Shown one piece after another: positions 43,145-52,154 of a stretch of DNA of 64,000 nucleotides. The stretch covers positions 29,554-93,553 of the forward strand of contig JAGFIV010000037.1 in NCBI GenBank assembly GCA_024103275.1, given 5' to 3'. Each line of letters opens with the position of its first letter. Position 1 is the first letter of the stretch. Source of the stretch: Flavobacteriales bacterium (lineage in GTDB: Bacteria; Bacteroidota; Bacteroidia; Flavobacteriales_F; PHOS-HE28). Below the pieces are notes generated by a model that had not been told where the DNA came from, ran no database searches, and saw only the letters and a list, made by a program, of their open reading frames with translations. Made by a program: the position numbers and the translations under genes.

Positions 43145-43615
43145 ATGAACGTTGACCGGACCGTGCGCGTGACCAAGCGCTTCCATTTCGAGATGGCCCA
43201 TGCCTTGCGCTGCCACGATGGCCTTTGTGCGCACATCCATGGCCATTCCTATGTGCTCGATGTGACCTTGGCAGGCATGCCGCTTGAGGAGGACGGCCAT
43301 CCGAAAAACGGCATGGTGATCGACTTCTCCGAGCTGAAGGCCTTGGTGAACCAGGCCGTGGTCCGCGATTTCGATCACTGGTTGCTGCTGCACGAAGGGG
43401 ACCGCGGCCAGTGGGCGGAAGGTGCGGATGCATCGGGATTGTTCGGGCGCACGCGCTTCACCCCGTGGCAGCCATCCTGCGAGAACGTGCTGTTGGACAT
43501 CGTGGAGCGCCTGCAACGGGCCTTGCCGGACACGGCCATGCTCCATGCCGTGCGCCTGCAGGAAACGGCCACCAGCTGGGCCGAATGGGGAGGTGGCGGG
43601 GCTGGCCGTCAGTAG
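43145..43615 (+). CDS. 6-carboxytetrahydropterin synthase / PTPS family (QueD-like)
   Basis: A 156-residue T-fold enzyme. Zinc ligands are in FHFEMAHAL (His) and CAHIHGHSY (two His), with a catalytic Cys candidate in LRCHDGLC, and DFSELKALVNQAVVRDFDHWLLL. The PTPS family converts dihydroneopterin triphosphate; the QueD branch makes the queuosine precursor. The subgroup cannot be settled from sequence alone. Start at 43145 from the conserved N-terminus. Its stop overlaps that of the convergent regulator by 7 bp. Confidence 0.85.
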   Translation: MNVDRTVRVTKRFHFEMAHALRCHDGLCAHIHGHSYVLDVTLAGMPLEEDGHPKNGMVIDFSELKALVNQAVVRDFDHWLLLHEGDRGQWAEGADASGLFGRTRFTPWQPSCENVLLDIVERLQRALPDTAMLHAVRLQETATSWAEWGGGGAGRQ

Positions 43616-44670
43616 TTGGCCAACTTCTCCAGGCGCTGTCTGTCCGTGATGCGGATATCGCGCCCTTGGGTGCTGATCATGCCTTCATCCTTCAGGTCCG
43701 TCAGGCAGCGGATCAACGATTCCGTGGCGGTGCCCACGATGGCCGCCAGGTCGTCCCGGCTGATCTTCACGCCGAGGTCCTCGGATCGGCCCCCACTGAA
43801 GCGGCCATGCAGCTGGATCAACGCCTGTGCCACGCGTTCGCGCACGCTCGCATAGGCCAGGTGCAGCAGGTGTTGCTGCTTTTCGCCCATGTCCTGCGAC
43901 AGCATGCGGATGAACTGCATGGACACGTCCCGGTCGCGGTACAGCAGGCGCAGCAGGTCCTCGCGCGGCACCAGGGCCACCTCGCATTCCTCCATGGCCT
44001 CGGCGGTCTCCGTGGCATGGCCACCTTCGAGCAGCCCCAGGTAACCGATGAAATCGCCGGGCACGTGCAGGCCGGTGACGAACTCCTTGCCGTCGTTGTT
44101 CACCTTGAACGTGCGCACCTTGCCCGACACCAGGAAGGGCACGTTGCGCATTTCGTCGCCCTCATGGAAGAGGATGCCTTTGCGCTCGATATGGCGCACC
44201 TTCCGGTCCTTGCTCAGGTCCTCCAGCGCGGCCATGCCGCGTGCCTGGTCCATGAAGTTGTTCAGGCCGTTGAGGGTGCGGTCGAACCCCTTGCGGAACA
44301 GGTCGCTGCGGCGCAGGCGCCCTTCGATGGCGTTGAGCAGCTCACTTTCCTCGAAAGGCTTGGTCAGGTAGTCGTCGGCGCCCAGTTCCATGCCCCGCCG
44401 CACATCACCGCGATCGGCCTTGGCGCTGAGGAAGATGAACGGGATCTCCGCCGTTTCCGGCGTGCGGCCCAGCATGTGCAGCACCCCATAGCCGTCCAGG
44501 TCGGGCATCATGATGTCACACAGGATCAGGTCGGGCATTTCCTTGCGCGCCTGCTCCACGCCTTCCTTGCCGTTGGCGGCCTTCAGCACGCGGTAGTGCG
44601 CCAGTTCCAGGATCTCGGCCGTGTTCTCGCGGACACCGGCATCGTCCTCGATGAGCAGAATGGTCTTCAT
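43609..44670 (-). CDS. Response regulator with REC and CRP-type cNMP/HTH output
   Basis: A 353-residue regulator: receiver domain 1-~120 (acidic pocket D9/D10, phosphoacceptor D52, K104), a linker helix, a cyclic-nucleotide-binding-like fold (~145-265; GKVRTFKVNNDGKEFVTGLHVPGDFIGYLGLLEGG) and a winged helix (~295-345; ISRDDLAAIVGTATESLIRCLTDLKDEG). A CRP-type output joined to a receiver is less common than OmpR or NarL outputs. It is translationally coupled to the histidine kinase upstream (ATGA at 44667-44670), so they form a two-component pair. Confidence 0.93.
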   Translation of the reverse strand: MKTILLIEDDAGVRENTAEILELAHYRVLKAANGKEGVEQARKEMPDLILCDIMMPDLDGYGVLHMLGRTPETAEIPFIFLSAKADRGDVRRGMELGADDYLTKPFEESELLNAIEGRLRRSDLFRKGFDRTLNGLNNFMDQARGMAALEDLSKDRKVRHIERKGILFHEGDEMRNVPFLVSGKVRTFKVNNDGKEFVTGLHVPGDFIGYLGLLEGGHATETAEAMEECEVALVPREDLLRLLYRDRDVSMQFIRMLSQDMGEKQQHLLHLAYASVRERVAQALIQLHGRFSGGRSEDLGVKISRDDLAAIVGTATESLIRCLTDLKDEGMISTQGRDIRITDRQRLEKLANY

Positions 44671-45875
44671 GGTTCAATCGTTTTGCCCGCCACCCGGATG
44701 GTGAATGTGCTTCCCTGGCCGGGCGTGGTGGTGTATTTCACTTCGCCCCGCATCAGGTCCATGTAGCGCTTCACCAGGTGCAGCCCCAGGCCCGTGCCTT
44801 GGGTGGTGAGCACGTTCTGGGCACGGAAGAAAGGCTCGAACAGGTGTACTTGGTCATCCGCGGGAATGCCGATGCCATGGTCGATCACCGAGGCCGTGAG
44901 GATGTCGTTCGCGATGCCGGTGCGCAGGGTGATGGGGCTGTTCTCGGGCGAATACTTGATCGCGTTGGTCATCAGGTTGGTCAACGCGTTCAGCAGCATG
45001 TTCCGGTCCAGGATGATGTTCCTGTCCTCGGTGGCGTGGTCGTATTGCACGGCCTGGCCCGCCTTGGCGCCCCCGCGCAGTTCCTCCACCAGGCCGATGC
45101 ACAGGTGTACGATGTCCAGCTCCTCGGGCTGCGCGGAGACGTCGCCTTGCCCGATGCGCTCGAAGGACAGGAAATCATTGAGGATGGAGGTCAGGTCGCG
45201 CACCTTGCTGCGGATCCGGTCCACATGGCGCATCACCTTTTCGTGGTCGCCTTGTTCGGACCATCGGGCGATCAGGTCGGCCGAGCCCATGATGGTGCTG
45301 AGCGGCGTGCGGAACTCATGGGAAGCCATGGAGACGAAGCGCGATTTCAGGGCATTGAGTTCCTTTTCCCGCTCGTATGCCGTTTCGACCGCCTTGGCCG
45401 CCTTGGCCAGCTCCGCCGTCCGCTCTTTCACCCTTTCCTCCAGGTCGGCATGACTGCGGCGCAGCGCCTCCTCGGCCGCCCTTCTCCCGGTGATGTCGGT
45501 CACCAGGCCCATCACGAAGGTCTCGTTGTCCACGGAGAAATGGTTCAGGCCCACCTCCACCGGGAAGGAGCTGCCGTCCTTGCGAAGCCCCTTCAGGTCG
45601 AGCCCCGATCCCATCTGACGCCGCACCGGGTGCTTTCCATAACGGCCGCGATGCCGGACATGGTCCTTGCGGAAGCTGTCGGGCAGCAGTTGTTCAATGG
45701 AATGGCCCAGCAGCTCGCCTTCGCCATATCCGAAGAGTTCCAGCAACCTGGGGTTGTGCATGCGGATGGTCCCCGTTTGGTCCACCACCACCAATCCCTC
45801 CGAGGCGGTGCTGAACAGCATTTCCCGCACCCGTTCCAGCTTGAGCGGGTCGACATTGGATTCCCCCTGCGCCAT
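44667..45875 (-). CDS. Soluble PAS-domain sensor histidine kinase
   Basis: A 402-residue cytoplasmic kinase with no membrane helix. A PAS domain (~12-130; ASEGLVVVDQTGTIRMHNPRLLELFGYGEGELLG) is followed by a coiled coil (~132-175), the HisKA box SMASHEFRTPLST with phosphorylated H186, and an HATPase domain (LTNLMTNAIKYS, DHGIGIP, GTGLGLHLV). The PAS ligand is unknown; cytosolic location suggests an internal redox or gas signal. Start at 45875 from the first protein-like Met. Confidence 0.93.
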   Translation of the reverse strand: MAQGESNVDPLKLERVREMLFSTASEGLVVVDQTGTIRMHNPRLLELFGYGEGELLGHSIEQLLPDSFRKDHVRHRGRYGKHPVRRQMGSGLDLKGLRKDGSSFPVEVGLNHFSVDNETFVMGLVTDITGRRAAEEALRRSHADLEERVKERTAELAKAAKAVETAYEREKELNALKSRFVSMASHEFRTPLSTIMGSADLIARWSEQGDHEKVMRHVDRIRSKVRDLTSILNDFLSFERIGQGDVSAQPEELDIVHLCIGLVEELRGGAKAGQAVQYDHATEDRNIILDRNMLLNALTNLMTNAIKYSPENSPITLRTGIANDILTASVIDHGIGIPADDQVHLFEPFFRAQNVLTTQGTGLGLHLVKRYMDLMRGEVKYTTTPGQGSTFTIRVAGKTIEP

Positions 45876-45888
45876 CGAGGCGGTGAAT

Positions 45889-46434
45889 TTACTTGCGGCC
45901 GGAATCACCGGTGCCCGAAAGCGCGGCCCTCCCGGTGCGTTCATCATAGACCCGCCAGCGGCTGATGGGGCGCGCATACAGGTTGAGCGTGATGGCGCGG
46001 CCCGGGCCGGCATTGGAGTGCCGGTGCACGATGCTGGCATTGTCCATGTGCGAGAGTTCACCGGGCAGCAGCAGCCGTTGGTCCCTGCGCTTCACGCTGC
46101 CATCCGCTGCGGCGGTGAAGCGTTCCTCGCTCACCGGCCCGACCAGTACCTTGATCCAGGCTGTTTGGCTGTCGTAATCATGGATGCTGGTGCGCTGGCC
46201 GGGCTCGTAGCAGATGAGCAGCAGTTCGTGCCGGCGCGTCCGGTGCAGGCAATGGCGCGTGTAGTGTCGGGTGTTCCACTCGCAAAAGGGGGCCAAGGCC
46301 TCGGGGGGCATCGCAAACCGCATCAAGGCATCGGTATAGCCGGCGGCGTTCGGCATGCGGTCTATGGCCCGAATGAGTTCATCAAAGTTGTCGATCGTGC
46401 CGGCGGCAGGACCGTCCTCAAGCAAAATTGCCAT
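45889..46434 (-). CDS. Cysteine dioxygenase-like cupin protein
   Basis: A 181-residue cupin resembling cysteine dioxygenase, which oxidises Cys to cysteine sulfinate. YEPGQRTSIHDYDSQTAWIKVLVG (74-97) and HRHSNAGPGRAITLNLYARPIS (138-159) align with the metal and substrate segments. H85 is present, but the second iron ligand of the classic His-x-His pair is Y87 and the crosslinking Cys position is Ala. Y153 is kept. Either a subfamily with altered metal coordination or a different thiol dioxygenase. It is 13 bp upstream of the kinase gene. Confidence 0.78.
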   Translation of the reverse strand: MAILLEDGPAAGTIDNFDELIRAIDRMPNAAGYTDALMRFAMPPEALAPFCEWNTRHYTRHCLHRTRRHELLLICYEPGQRTSIHDYDSQTAWIKVLVGPVSEERFTAAADGSVKRRDQRLLLPGELSHMDNASIVHRHSNAGPGRAITLNLYARPISRWRVYDERTGRAALSGTGDSGRK

Positions 46435-46524
46435 CCCCCAAGATTAGTGGGATCGGCCGCATCGTCCACTGACCGGTATCATGATTCCCCCTGATATTCA
46501 CCGGTCCCGTCCCGACGGAGCCCC

Positions 46525-46532
46525 TAATTTTG
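46525..46532 (+). promoter_or_regulatory. Perfect -7 element TAATTTTG
   Basis: Exact match to TAnnTTTG, 17 bp before the ATG of the universal stress gene. No TTG at the expected -33 position, so recognition may need an activator. Confidence 0.5.
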
Positions 46533-46549
46533 TGCGTAACAGACCCGCC

Positions 46550-47383
46550 ATGCACCACATTCTCCTGCCCACCGATTTCAGTGAAAACGCGATGCATGCC
46601 GCCCGCTACGCCGCCAGGCTGATGGGTGTGGATGGGACTGCCTATACCTTGCTGCATACGTATTTGGATGCGGACCCGACGGTGACCTCTTGGGCGGGGA
46701 TGGCCGAGGAACTTTACAAGGCTGCCATGGAAGGCATGAAGGAGTGGGAGGAGCGGATCCGTGGCATGGAGGAGTTCCGCGGGGCGGCGATCCAGGCCGA
46801 GGTGTTGTATGGCCCGCTCCCTGCGATGCTGACCGACCTGGGGGAGGAGCGCGACGCGGACCTGGTGGTGATGGGGACCCTGGGGCACACCGGGGCGGGC
46901 ATCTTGGGCAGCAATGCGGTGGCGGTGGTGAAACAAGGGCGGCTTCCGGTGGTGGTGGTGCCCGGCAAGGCGAGGACAGGGCCGGTGGGGCGGATCTTGT
47001 TCGCCGACGACCAACGGGGCCTGGCCCAGGCCGACATGGGCATGTTGCTGCACCTCGCGCGGCGGCACCGTTCGGAAGTGTTGCTGGCCCATGTGCTGCG
47101 CAACAAGGAGGAGGTGCCGGATCCGGAGGTGATCGCGGCCTTCGATACCTTGCTCGGCGGCATCCCGCACCGCTTCATCGCCGAGGAAGGGAAGGATGTG
47201 GCCGCGGTGATCGACCTGCTCGCGGACAAGGAAGGGGCGGACATGACCGCGGTGCTGCATCGCCATTCGGGTTTCCTGGAGGGCCTTTTCCGGGTGAGCA
47301 CGGCCAAGCGCCTGGCGCTGCATACCGATCTGCCGCTGCTGGTGCTGCGGGAAGACGGGGGCAAGGGGGAAGAACGTGCGTGA
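46550..47383 (+). CDS. Universal stress protein, tandem Usp domains
   Basis: A 277-residue two-domain Usp protein. Domain 1 begins HHILLPTDFSENAMHAARYAARLM and has the nucleotide loop GTLGHTGAGILGSNA followed by LPVVVVP. Domain 2 begins RILFADDQRGL and ends LPLLVLRE. The following gene encodes a close relative, so this is a tandem duplication. Such proteins respond to oxygen and energy stress. Start at 46550 from the conserved N-terminus. Confidence 0.88.
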   Translation: MHHILLPTDFSENAMHAARYAARLMGVDGTAYTLLHTYLDADPTVTSWAGMAEELYKAAMEGMKEWEERIRGMEEFRGAAIQAEVLYGPLPAMLTDLGEERDADLVVMGTLGHTGAGILGSNAVAVVKQGRLPVVVVPGKARTGPVGRILFADDQRGLAQADMGMLLHLARRHRSEVLLAHVLRNKEEVPDPEVIAAFDTLLGGIPHRFIAEEGKDVAAVIDLLADKEGADMTAVLHRHSGFLEGLFRVSTAKRLALHTDLPLLVLREDGGKGEERA

Positions 47384-47458
47384 ACCCGGTCCGGCCATGG
47401 CAAAGGGAATATCCACCGCCCGGTGTAACTTGGCCTAAACACCGAAAGATCAACCACC

Positions 47459-48268
47459 ATGATCCATGTGCTGCTTCCGACGGACTACAGTGACAACGCC
47501 TTCCACGCAAATCTGTATACCGCGGGCCTGTTGGGCGTGAAAGGTGTCCTGTACACCTTGGTCCATACCTGGTACGATCCCGATCCCTCGTTGGGCACCT
47601 GGGCACGCACGGGCACCGGGCTGCACCAGGTGGCCGTGGACGGCATGCAGGAGTGGGAAAAGCGGATCCGCGGGGCTGAAGTCTTTGCCGGTGCCATGGT
47701 CCGCACCGAGATCCTCCATGGCCCATTGACCGGCGTGATGGACGCCTTGGCGGAGGATCGCCATGCGGACCTGATCGCCATGGGCACGCTGGGGCGCACG
47801 GGCACAGGCTGGATGGGCAGTAATGCCGCGGCCATGGTCAAGAACTGCCGCTTCCCCTTGCTGGTGGTGCCGTCCCATGCGGTATCGCGCACGGTACGGC
47901 GCATCCTGTTGGCGGATGACCGCCAAGGCATGAAGGCCACCGATGTGCGGATGCTGTTGGAGATCGCCACGCACACCGGGGCTGAACTGGTGCTGGGCCA
48001 CATGCGGCGCGACGATTGGGAGGAACTGGGGCCAGAGGTGAAAAAGGCGAACGCGGCCGTGCTGGGGGCCATTCCGCACCGCTATGTAAGCGCCTTGGGC
48101 AAGGACATTGCCGAAACCGTGGAAATGTTGGCCGGACAGGAAGATGCGGACATGATCGCGGTGCTCCACCGCAACGTGGGCTTCTTCGAGTCCCTTTTCC
48201 GCTCCAGCACCAGCAAAAGCCTGGTGCTTAACAGCACAACGCCGCTCTTGGTACTGCAGGAAGGCTGA
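47459..48268 (+). CDS. Universal stress protein, tandem duplicate
   Basis: A 269-residue relative of the protein at 46550, with the same domain order. IHVLLPTDYSDNAFHANLYTAGLL opens domain 1; GTLGRTGTGWMGSNAAAMVKN is the nucleotide loop; RRILLADDRQGMKATDVRMLL opens domain 2; it ends TPLLVLQEG. Divergence between the copies is considerable, so duplication is not recent. Confidence 0.88.
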   Translation: MIHVLLPTDYSDNAFHANLYTAGLLGVKGVLYTLVHTWYDPDPSLGTWARTGTGLHQVAVDGMQEWEKRIRGAEVFAGAMVRTEILHGPLTGVMDALAEDRHADLIAMGTLGRTGTGWMGSNAAAMVKNCRFPLLVVPSHAVSRTVRRILLADDRQGMKATDVRMLLEIATHTGAELVLGHMRRDDWEELGPEVKKANAAVLGAIPHRYVSALGKDIAETVEMLAGQEDADMIAVLHRNVGFFESLFRSSTSKSLVLNSTTPLLVLQEG

Positions 48269-48271
48269 CGC

Positions 48272-48691
48272 TCAGGGCAGGAACCGGCCGACGACATCCG
48301 GGCCTGGCACCATGCAGGCCCCGCGCCTGCCGAACCAATTGTACCGGTGGCGCGCCACCAGGTTGTACACCGCATCGCGGATGAAGCGGGGCACCACAAT
48401 GAGCCCGTAGGCGAGGGGCCATGCGCCCGGGAGTTGCCGCGCCACGTTCAGCGCGGCCGTGCTGCGCGTCATCGGCTTGCCCAGGCGCCAATACACGAAG
48501 GTGGTGGCCGCTTCGGCGATATCATCGCCCAGCAATTGCCTGGCCGTGGCGGACTGCAACGTGGCAAAGCGGAATACCCCCAGGCGGTCATGCCGGAGGA
48601 CGAACCGCACAAGCCCGTTGCACAGGTTGCACACGCCATCGAACAAGAGGAGGTGGTCCGGCAGGGGGCTGGCTTCCTCCTTTCCGTGCAT
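48272..48691 (-). CDS. DCC-family thiol-disulfide oxidoreductase-like protein (DUF393)
   Basis: A 139-residue protein with the family signature LLLFDGVCNLCNGLVRFVL (the DGxCxLC motif), FRFATLQSATARQLLG, TTFVYWRLGKPMTRSTAAL and a C-terminal RHRYNWFGRRGACMVP. Members are predicted thiol-disulfide or metal-linked proteins. Start at 48691 overlaps the stop of the agmatinase-family gene (TGATG). Confidence 0.9.
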   Translation of the reverse strand: MHGKEEASPLPDHLLLFDGVCNLCNGLVRFVLRHDRLGVFRFATLQSATARQLLGDDIAEAATTFVYWRLGKPMTRSTAALNVARQLPGAWPLAYGLIVVPRFIRDAVYNLVARHRYNWFGRRGACMVPGPDVVGRFLP

Positions 48692-49746
48692 CAGGCCGGG
48701 TTTGTCTTTGCCAGCACCCCGCAGAGGTGCCACAGCATGCGCGCCCCCACATTGGCATCCCAGTCCCCGGACCCACCGGGCGCCACCTCCACCAGGTCGA
48801 AGCCGATGATGGTGCGCCCGCTTGCCGCCAGGCGCGAAAGCAGGAAGGTGGCCTCCTCAAAAGCAAGGCCACCCGGTACCGGCGTGCCCGTGTTGGGGCA
48901 AAGCGACGGGTCCAGCACATCGATATCGAAGCTGACGTGCACCTGGTCCGGCAGTTGGCCGATGATCGCATCGCACTGCTTTTGCCAGGTGAGGCCCCCG
49001 AACTGCTCGGCCCGCAGCGCGGCACTGCGGTGGATGCGTACCCGCAGGTCTTCCTTGGCGAAGACCCGCGCCTCCTCCTCACAAAAATCACGGATGCCCA
49101 CCGAGATGATGCTCTCCACCTCCCCGATCTGCAGCGCATTGTACATGATGCTCGCATGGCTTCCCGTGAAGCCCTCGTAGGCCTTGCGCAGGTCCAGATG
49201 GGCATCCAGGTGGAGGATGCCGAAGGTGCCATGCCTTTCCGCCAAGGCCCGGTAGAAACCCAGCGGCGTGCTGTGGTCGCCGCCCACCAGGCCCACCAAC
49301 TTGCCCCGGTCCATCCAGTGGCCGGTGCGTTGCTCCACCCACTGTTCCACCACGGCGCTTTCCTCGTTGACCAGCTGCAGGGCCTTGGCCGCGCGCCCCG
49401 CTTGGGCCTTGGTGCCTCCGTTCACCAGCATGTCGATCACCTTGGCGGCCTCCTTCTTCAGGGCATCGCTCTGCTCCAGCAGCGCCGCCGGTATTTCGTC
49501 CATGCTGATGCCGCGCTTCCACAGATCGGCAAATTCCGGGTGGAACAGATCCACTTGGGCGGATGCCTCCAGGATGGCCCGGGGCCCGTGTGCGGTGCCT
49601 GCGCCGTAGCTCGTGGTCACCTCCCAGGGCACCGGCACCAGCACGATGTCGCTTTCCTCCGGCGTGAAGGGAAGACCGTAGATGCCGGCGTTGGCATGGC
49701 CGGGGGAGTTGGGGTCGAAGGCGGCGATCTTGGATGCTTTGCTCAT
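48691..49746 (-). CDS. Agmatinase/arginase-family ureohydrolase
   Basis: A 351-residue binuclear manganese hydrolase. Metal-binding segments are GLVGGDHSTPLG, LHLDAHLDLRKAYEG and VHVSFDIDVLDPSLCPNTGTPVPGG, with FDLVEVAPGG at the end of the fold. The family includes agmatinase, guanidinobutyrase and formimidoylglutamase; substrate choice cannot be fixed here. Translationally coupled to the DCC-family gene. Confidence 0.9.
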   Translation of the reverse strand: MSKASKIAAFDPNSPGHANAGIYGLPFTPEESDIVLVPVPWEVTTSYGAGTAHGPRAILEASAQVDLFHPEFADLWKRGISMDEIPAALLEQSDALKKEAAKVIDMLVNGGTKAQAGRAAKALQLVNEESAVVEQWVEQRTGHWMDRGKLVGLVGGDHSTPLGFYRALAERHGTFGILHLDAHLDLRKAYEGFTGSHASIMYNALQIGEVESIISVGIRDFCEEEARVFAKEDLRVRIHRSAALRAEQFGGLTWQKQCDAIIGQLPDQVHVSFDIDVLDPSLCPNTGTPVPGGLAFEEATFLLSRLAASGRTIIGFDLVEVAPGGSGDWDANVGARMLWHLCGVLAKTNPA

Positions 49747-49817
49747 GCGCTGGTGTGTCGGGCGGCGAAGATCGCCAATGTTCAGGGCATGGGCACCTCG
49801 CCATGTCCCAAAGGCAA

Positions 49818-49842
49818 GCCCCGGAAGCCTTGCCTCCGGGGC
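49818..49842 (-). terminator. Terminator hairpin after the PspC-domain gene
   Basis: Stem GCCCCGGA (49818-49825) / TCCGGGGC (49835-49842) with 9-base loop, on the minus strand downstream of the gene ending at 49898. Confidence 0.55.
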
Positions 49843-49897
49843 CGCCCCGGCCGATCGCTTGAAAAAACCCCTTGTCGCGCGGCCGGCCCGCTTCCCT

Positions 49898-51628
49898 TCA
49901 AATGCGCACGACGTTCCTGAGCAGGTGGACCAGGTTGGGCATGGCCGGTGCAGGAAGGACAGCCACAGGCCCGTCGGCATCATCCACTTCACCGGAGCTG
50001 CCGCCACCGGATGCCGGTGGCGGGGCGCCTTCTTCGCGGAGCCCGTTGCGGGTCATGGTCCAGGTCTTGCCCACCATGTCCCGGTCGAGGTTGGAGCCGA
50101 AATCGTCCATGTCGAACCAATCCTCCATCAGGCGTTCGGTGCCCCGCATAAGGTGTATGCGGCCATTCATCGGCACTTGCAGCACGTAACGTACATGCTG
50201 TGCACGCATGCGGTCGCCCTTCGGGAAGGAGAAGCGGCTGGAAAGGCTCAGGGTATCATCCTGCCAGGAAAAGGAATTGCTGATATGTCCGGCACGGATA
50301 AGGGCCTGCGACACGCTTCCCCCACGTGCAATCCGCCTGGACACCAGATGGAAGGAGCTGTCCGGGCTGGCTTCCACGGTCAGGTGGCTGATGCTGAAAT
50401 GGACGGAATCACCGGTGAGGTCCACCACGTTCGAGTTCAGGTAAAAGCGCCCGTTCATGAACCCCCATGCGTGGTATTCGGTATAGCTGGAGGCATTCCC
50501 CACCTTGACGGTGAGCAGCCCGCCCGAGGGCGCCGGCAGGGTGGTGGCGGTGCTCTCCTCGGCGCGGTTGCTGAAATCCATTCCCAGGCGGATGCCGGAC
50601 CAGCAGGCCAGTGCCAGCGCCGCGATGAAGGCCACGGTGAGCGACCAGCCCACCCAACGGGGCGTACGCACGCGGAACAGCAGCCACAGTGACCCCAGCA
50701 GCAGCAGTACCACGGGGATCAGGCACAAGGCCAGGACCGAGGTCGTGAATAGGATGGACGTGGCGGCGTCCGGGAAGATGAAACCCGCCAAGCCCGGCAG
50801 GCCCGTCCCGCCCGTGATGGAGATGCCGCCCCATCCGGCGGTGCCCACCAGGGCGCTGACCAGCGTCAGCCCCACAATGATTGAAATAAAGAGCAGGAAG
50901 ATCCCCAGCAACTTCCCGAACACGTCCAGGATGCGGTGGCCGGCGCTTTGGGTTTCGTGGGCCATGCGGTAGCCTTGTTCCTTGTATTTGCGGCCCATGG
51001 TACGCGCCTCGCTGGCCACTTTTTCGGCACCTGCCTTCACGCGTTCGGCGCCTTCCTCGAACATGCGCTTGATGTTGTCCACGGTCACGGGCTCCCCGTG
51101 CATTTCCAGCTTTTCGGCGGCCGTGTTGGCCTCGGGCACCAGGGCCCACATCACCAGGTACAGCAGGACCGGCGAGCCCCATCCGCCGATCAGGATGATG
51201 ATGAAGGCGATGCGGTACCACAGCGGGTCGTGCCCGAAGAACGTGGCCACGCCGCTGAGCACGCCGCCCACCCAGCGGTCGTCCGGGTTGCGGAACAGGC
51301 GTTTGTGCCGGGCTTCCGCGGTGTATCCTCGCGAGGCTCCGCCCCCGGTCGTGCCCTGGGCGGCTTCGTCGTCCACGTAGTCCTCGGGCTGGCCCATCAC
51401 CTGCTTCACGTGGTCCACATCGCCCAAGGAAACGGCCTGCCGGCCTTGGAGGCGCTCCTGGAAAAGCTCAGCGATGCGTGCCTCGATGTCGGCCATGATC
51501 TCCTCGGCCTCGGCACTCCCGGCGAATTTCGCCCGGATATTGGCCAGGTAGCGCTGGAGTTGGTCGTAGGCATCCTCCTCGATGTGGAAGACGGTGCCGT
51601 TGAGGTTGGCGGTGAAGGTCTTTTTCAT
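49898..51628 (-). CDS. PspC-domain membrane protein
   Basis: A 576-residue protein: N-terminal cytoplasmic region (1-~110; EEDAYDQLQRYLANIRAKF), PspC domain (~111-165; RLFRNPDDRWVGGVLSGVATFFGHDPLWYRIAFIIIL), an amphipathic segment, three or four further membrane helices (~215-330), and a C-terminal periplasmic adhesin-like beta domain. The PspC family takes part in envelope-stress responses. Its start overlaps the PadR gene stop (ATGA), so PadR probably controls this operon. Confidence 0.9.
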   Translation of the reverse strand: MKKTFTANLNGTVFHIEEDAYDQLQRYLANIRAKFAGSAEAEEIMADIEARIAELFQERLQGRQAVSLGDVDHVKQVMGQPEDYVDDEAAQGTTGGGASRGYTAEARHKRLFRNPDDRWVGGVLSGVATFFGHDPLWYRIAFIIILIGGWGSPVLLYLVMWALVPEANTAAEKLEMHGEPVTVDNIKRMFEEGAERVKAGAEKVASEARTMGRKYKEQGYRMAHETQSAGHRILDVFGKLLGIFLLFISIIVGLTLVSALVGTAGWGGISITGGTGLPGLAGFIFPDAATSILFTTSVLALCLIPVVLLLLGSLWLLFRVRTPRWVGWSLTVAFIAALALACWSGIRLGMDFSNRAEESTATTLPAPSGGLLTVKVGNASSYTEYHAWGFMNGRFYLNSNVVDLTGDSVHFSISHLTVEASPDSSFHLVSRRIARGGSVSQALIRAGHISNSFSWQDDTLSLSSRFSFPKGDRMRAQHVRYVLQVPMNGRIHLMRGTERLMEDWFDMDDFGSNLDRDMVGKTWTMTRNGLREEGAPPPASGGGSSGEVDDADGPVAVLPAPAMPNLVHLLRNVVRI

Positions 51629-51963
51629 TGCGCAGGGTTGTTGCGGGTGGCTTTTTTCACGGCTTGCACCAGGTCGGCCCAGGTTTCGTCCAATTCCGTC
51701 AGGAATTTACGGCCCAAGGGCGTGAGCTTGTAGTACTTGCGCGGCGGGCCCGAGCGGCTTTCCTCCCAGCGGTACGCCAGGTAGCCGGCATCCTTCAGGC
51801 GGGTCAACAGCGGGTAGAGCGTCCCCTCCACCACGATCAGCTTGGCCTCCTTGAGCTTGGCGATGACGTCCGAGGGATACATCTCTTCCGCCGCCAGCAG
51901 GGAAAGGATGCAATACTCCAGCACCCCTTTCCGCATCTGGGCCTTGGTGTTTTCCACTTTCAT
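51625..51963 (-). CDS. PadR-family transcriptional regulator
   Basis: A 112-residue winged-helix repressor: QMRKGVLEYCILSLLAAEEMYPSDVIAKLKEA, then VEGTLYPLLTRLKDAGYLAYRWEESRSGPPRKYYKLTPLG, the PadR wing. The start at 51963 is the first Met giving the normal N-terminus. Linked to the PspC gene by an ATGA overlap, a common arrangement in Bacteroidota. Confidence 0.93.
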   Translation of the reverse strand: MKVENTKAQMRKGVLEYCILSLLAAEEMYPSDVIAKLKEAKLIVVEGTLYPLLTRLKDAGYLAYRWEESRSGPPRKYYKLTPLGRKFLTELDETWADLVQAVKKATRNNPAQ

Positions 51964-52105
51964 CGTTGCTTCCGGTTGCCTACCGCTTGCCGGTAGATGA
52001 CGATGCAAATATATGGGCAACGGACAGAACTATGCAAGACAAGGTACCTGATTTTGACGAATGGCTAACCGGGACGATGGGCGGTCCTGGTGAGGGGGGA
52101 AGCAA

Positions 52106-52131
52106 GAAGGGCCGCCCGCAGGCAGCCCTTC
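52106..52131 (-). terminator. Hairpin after the T9SS hydrolase-like gene
   Basis: Stem GAAGGGC (52106-52112) / GCCCTTC (52125-52131), downstream on the minus strand of the gene ending at 52155. Confidence 0.5.
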
Positions 52132-52154
52132 CATATGGTTGCATGCGTGATGCG

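Noticed and set aside
46481..46549. Upstream start for the universal stress protein
   Set aside because: The extra 23 residues are not protein-like and cover the TAATTTTG promoter element; the start at 46550 matches the family N-terminus.
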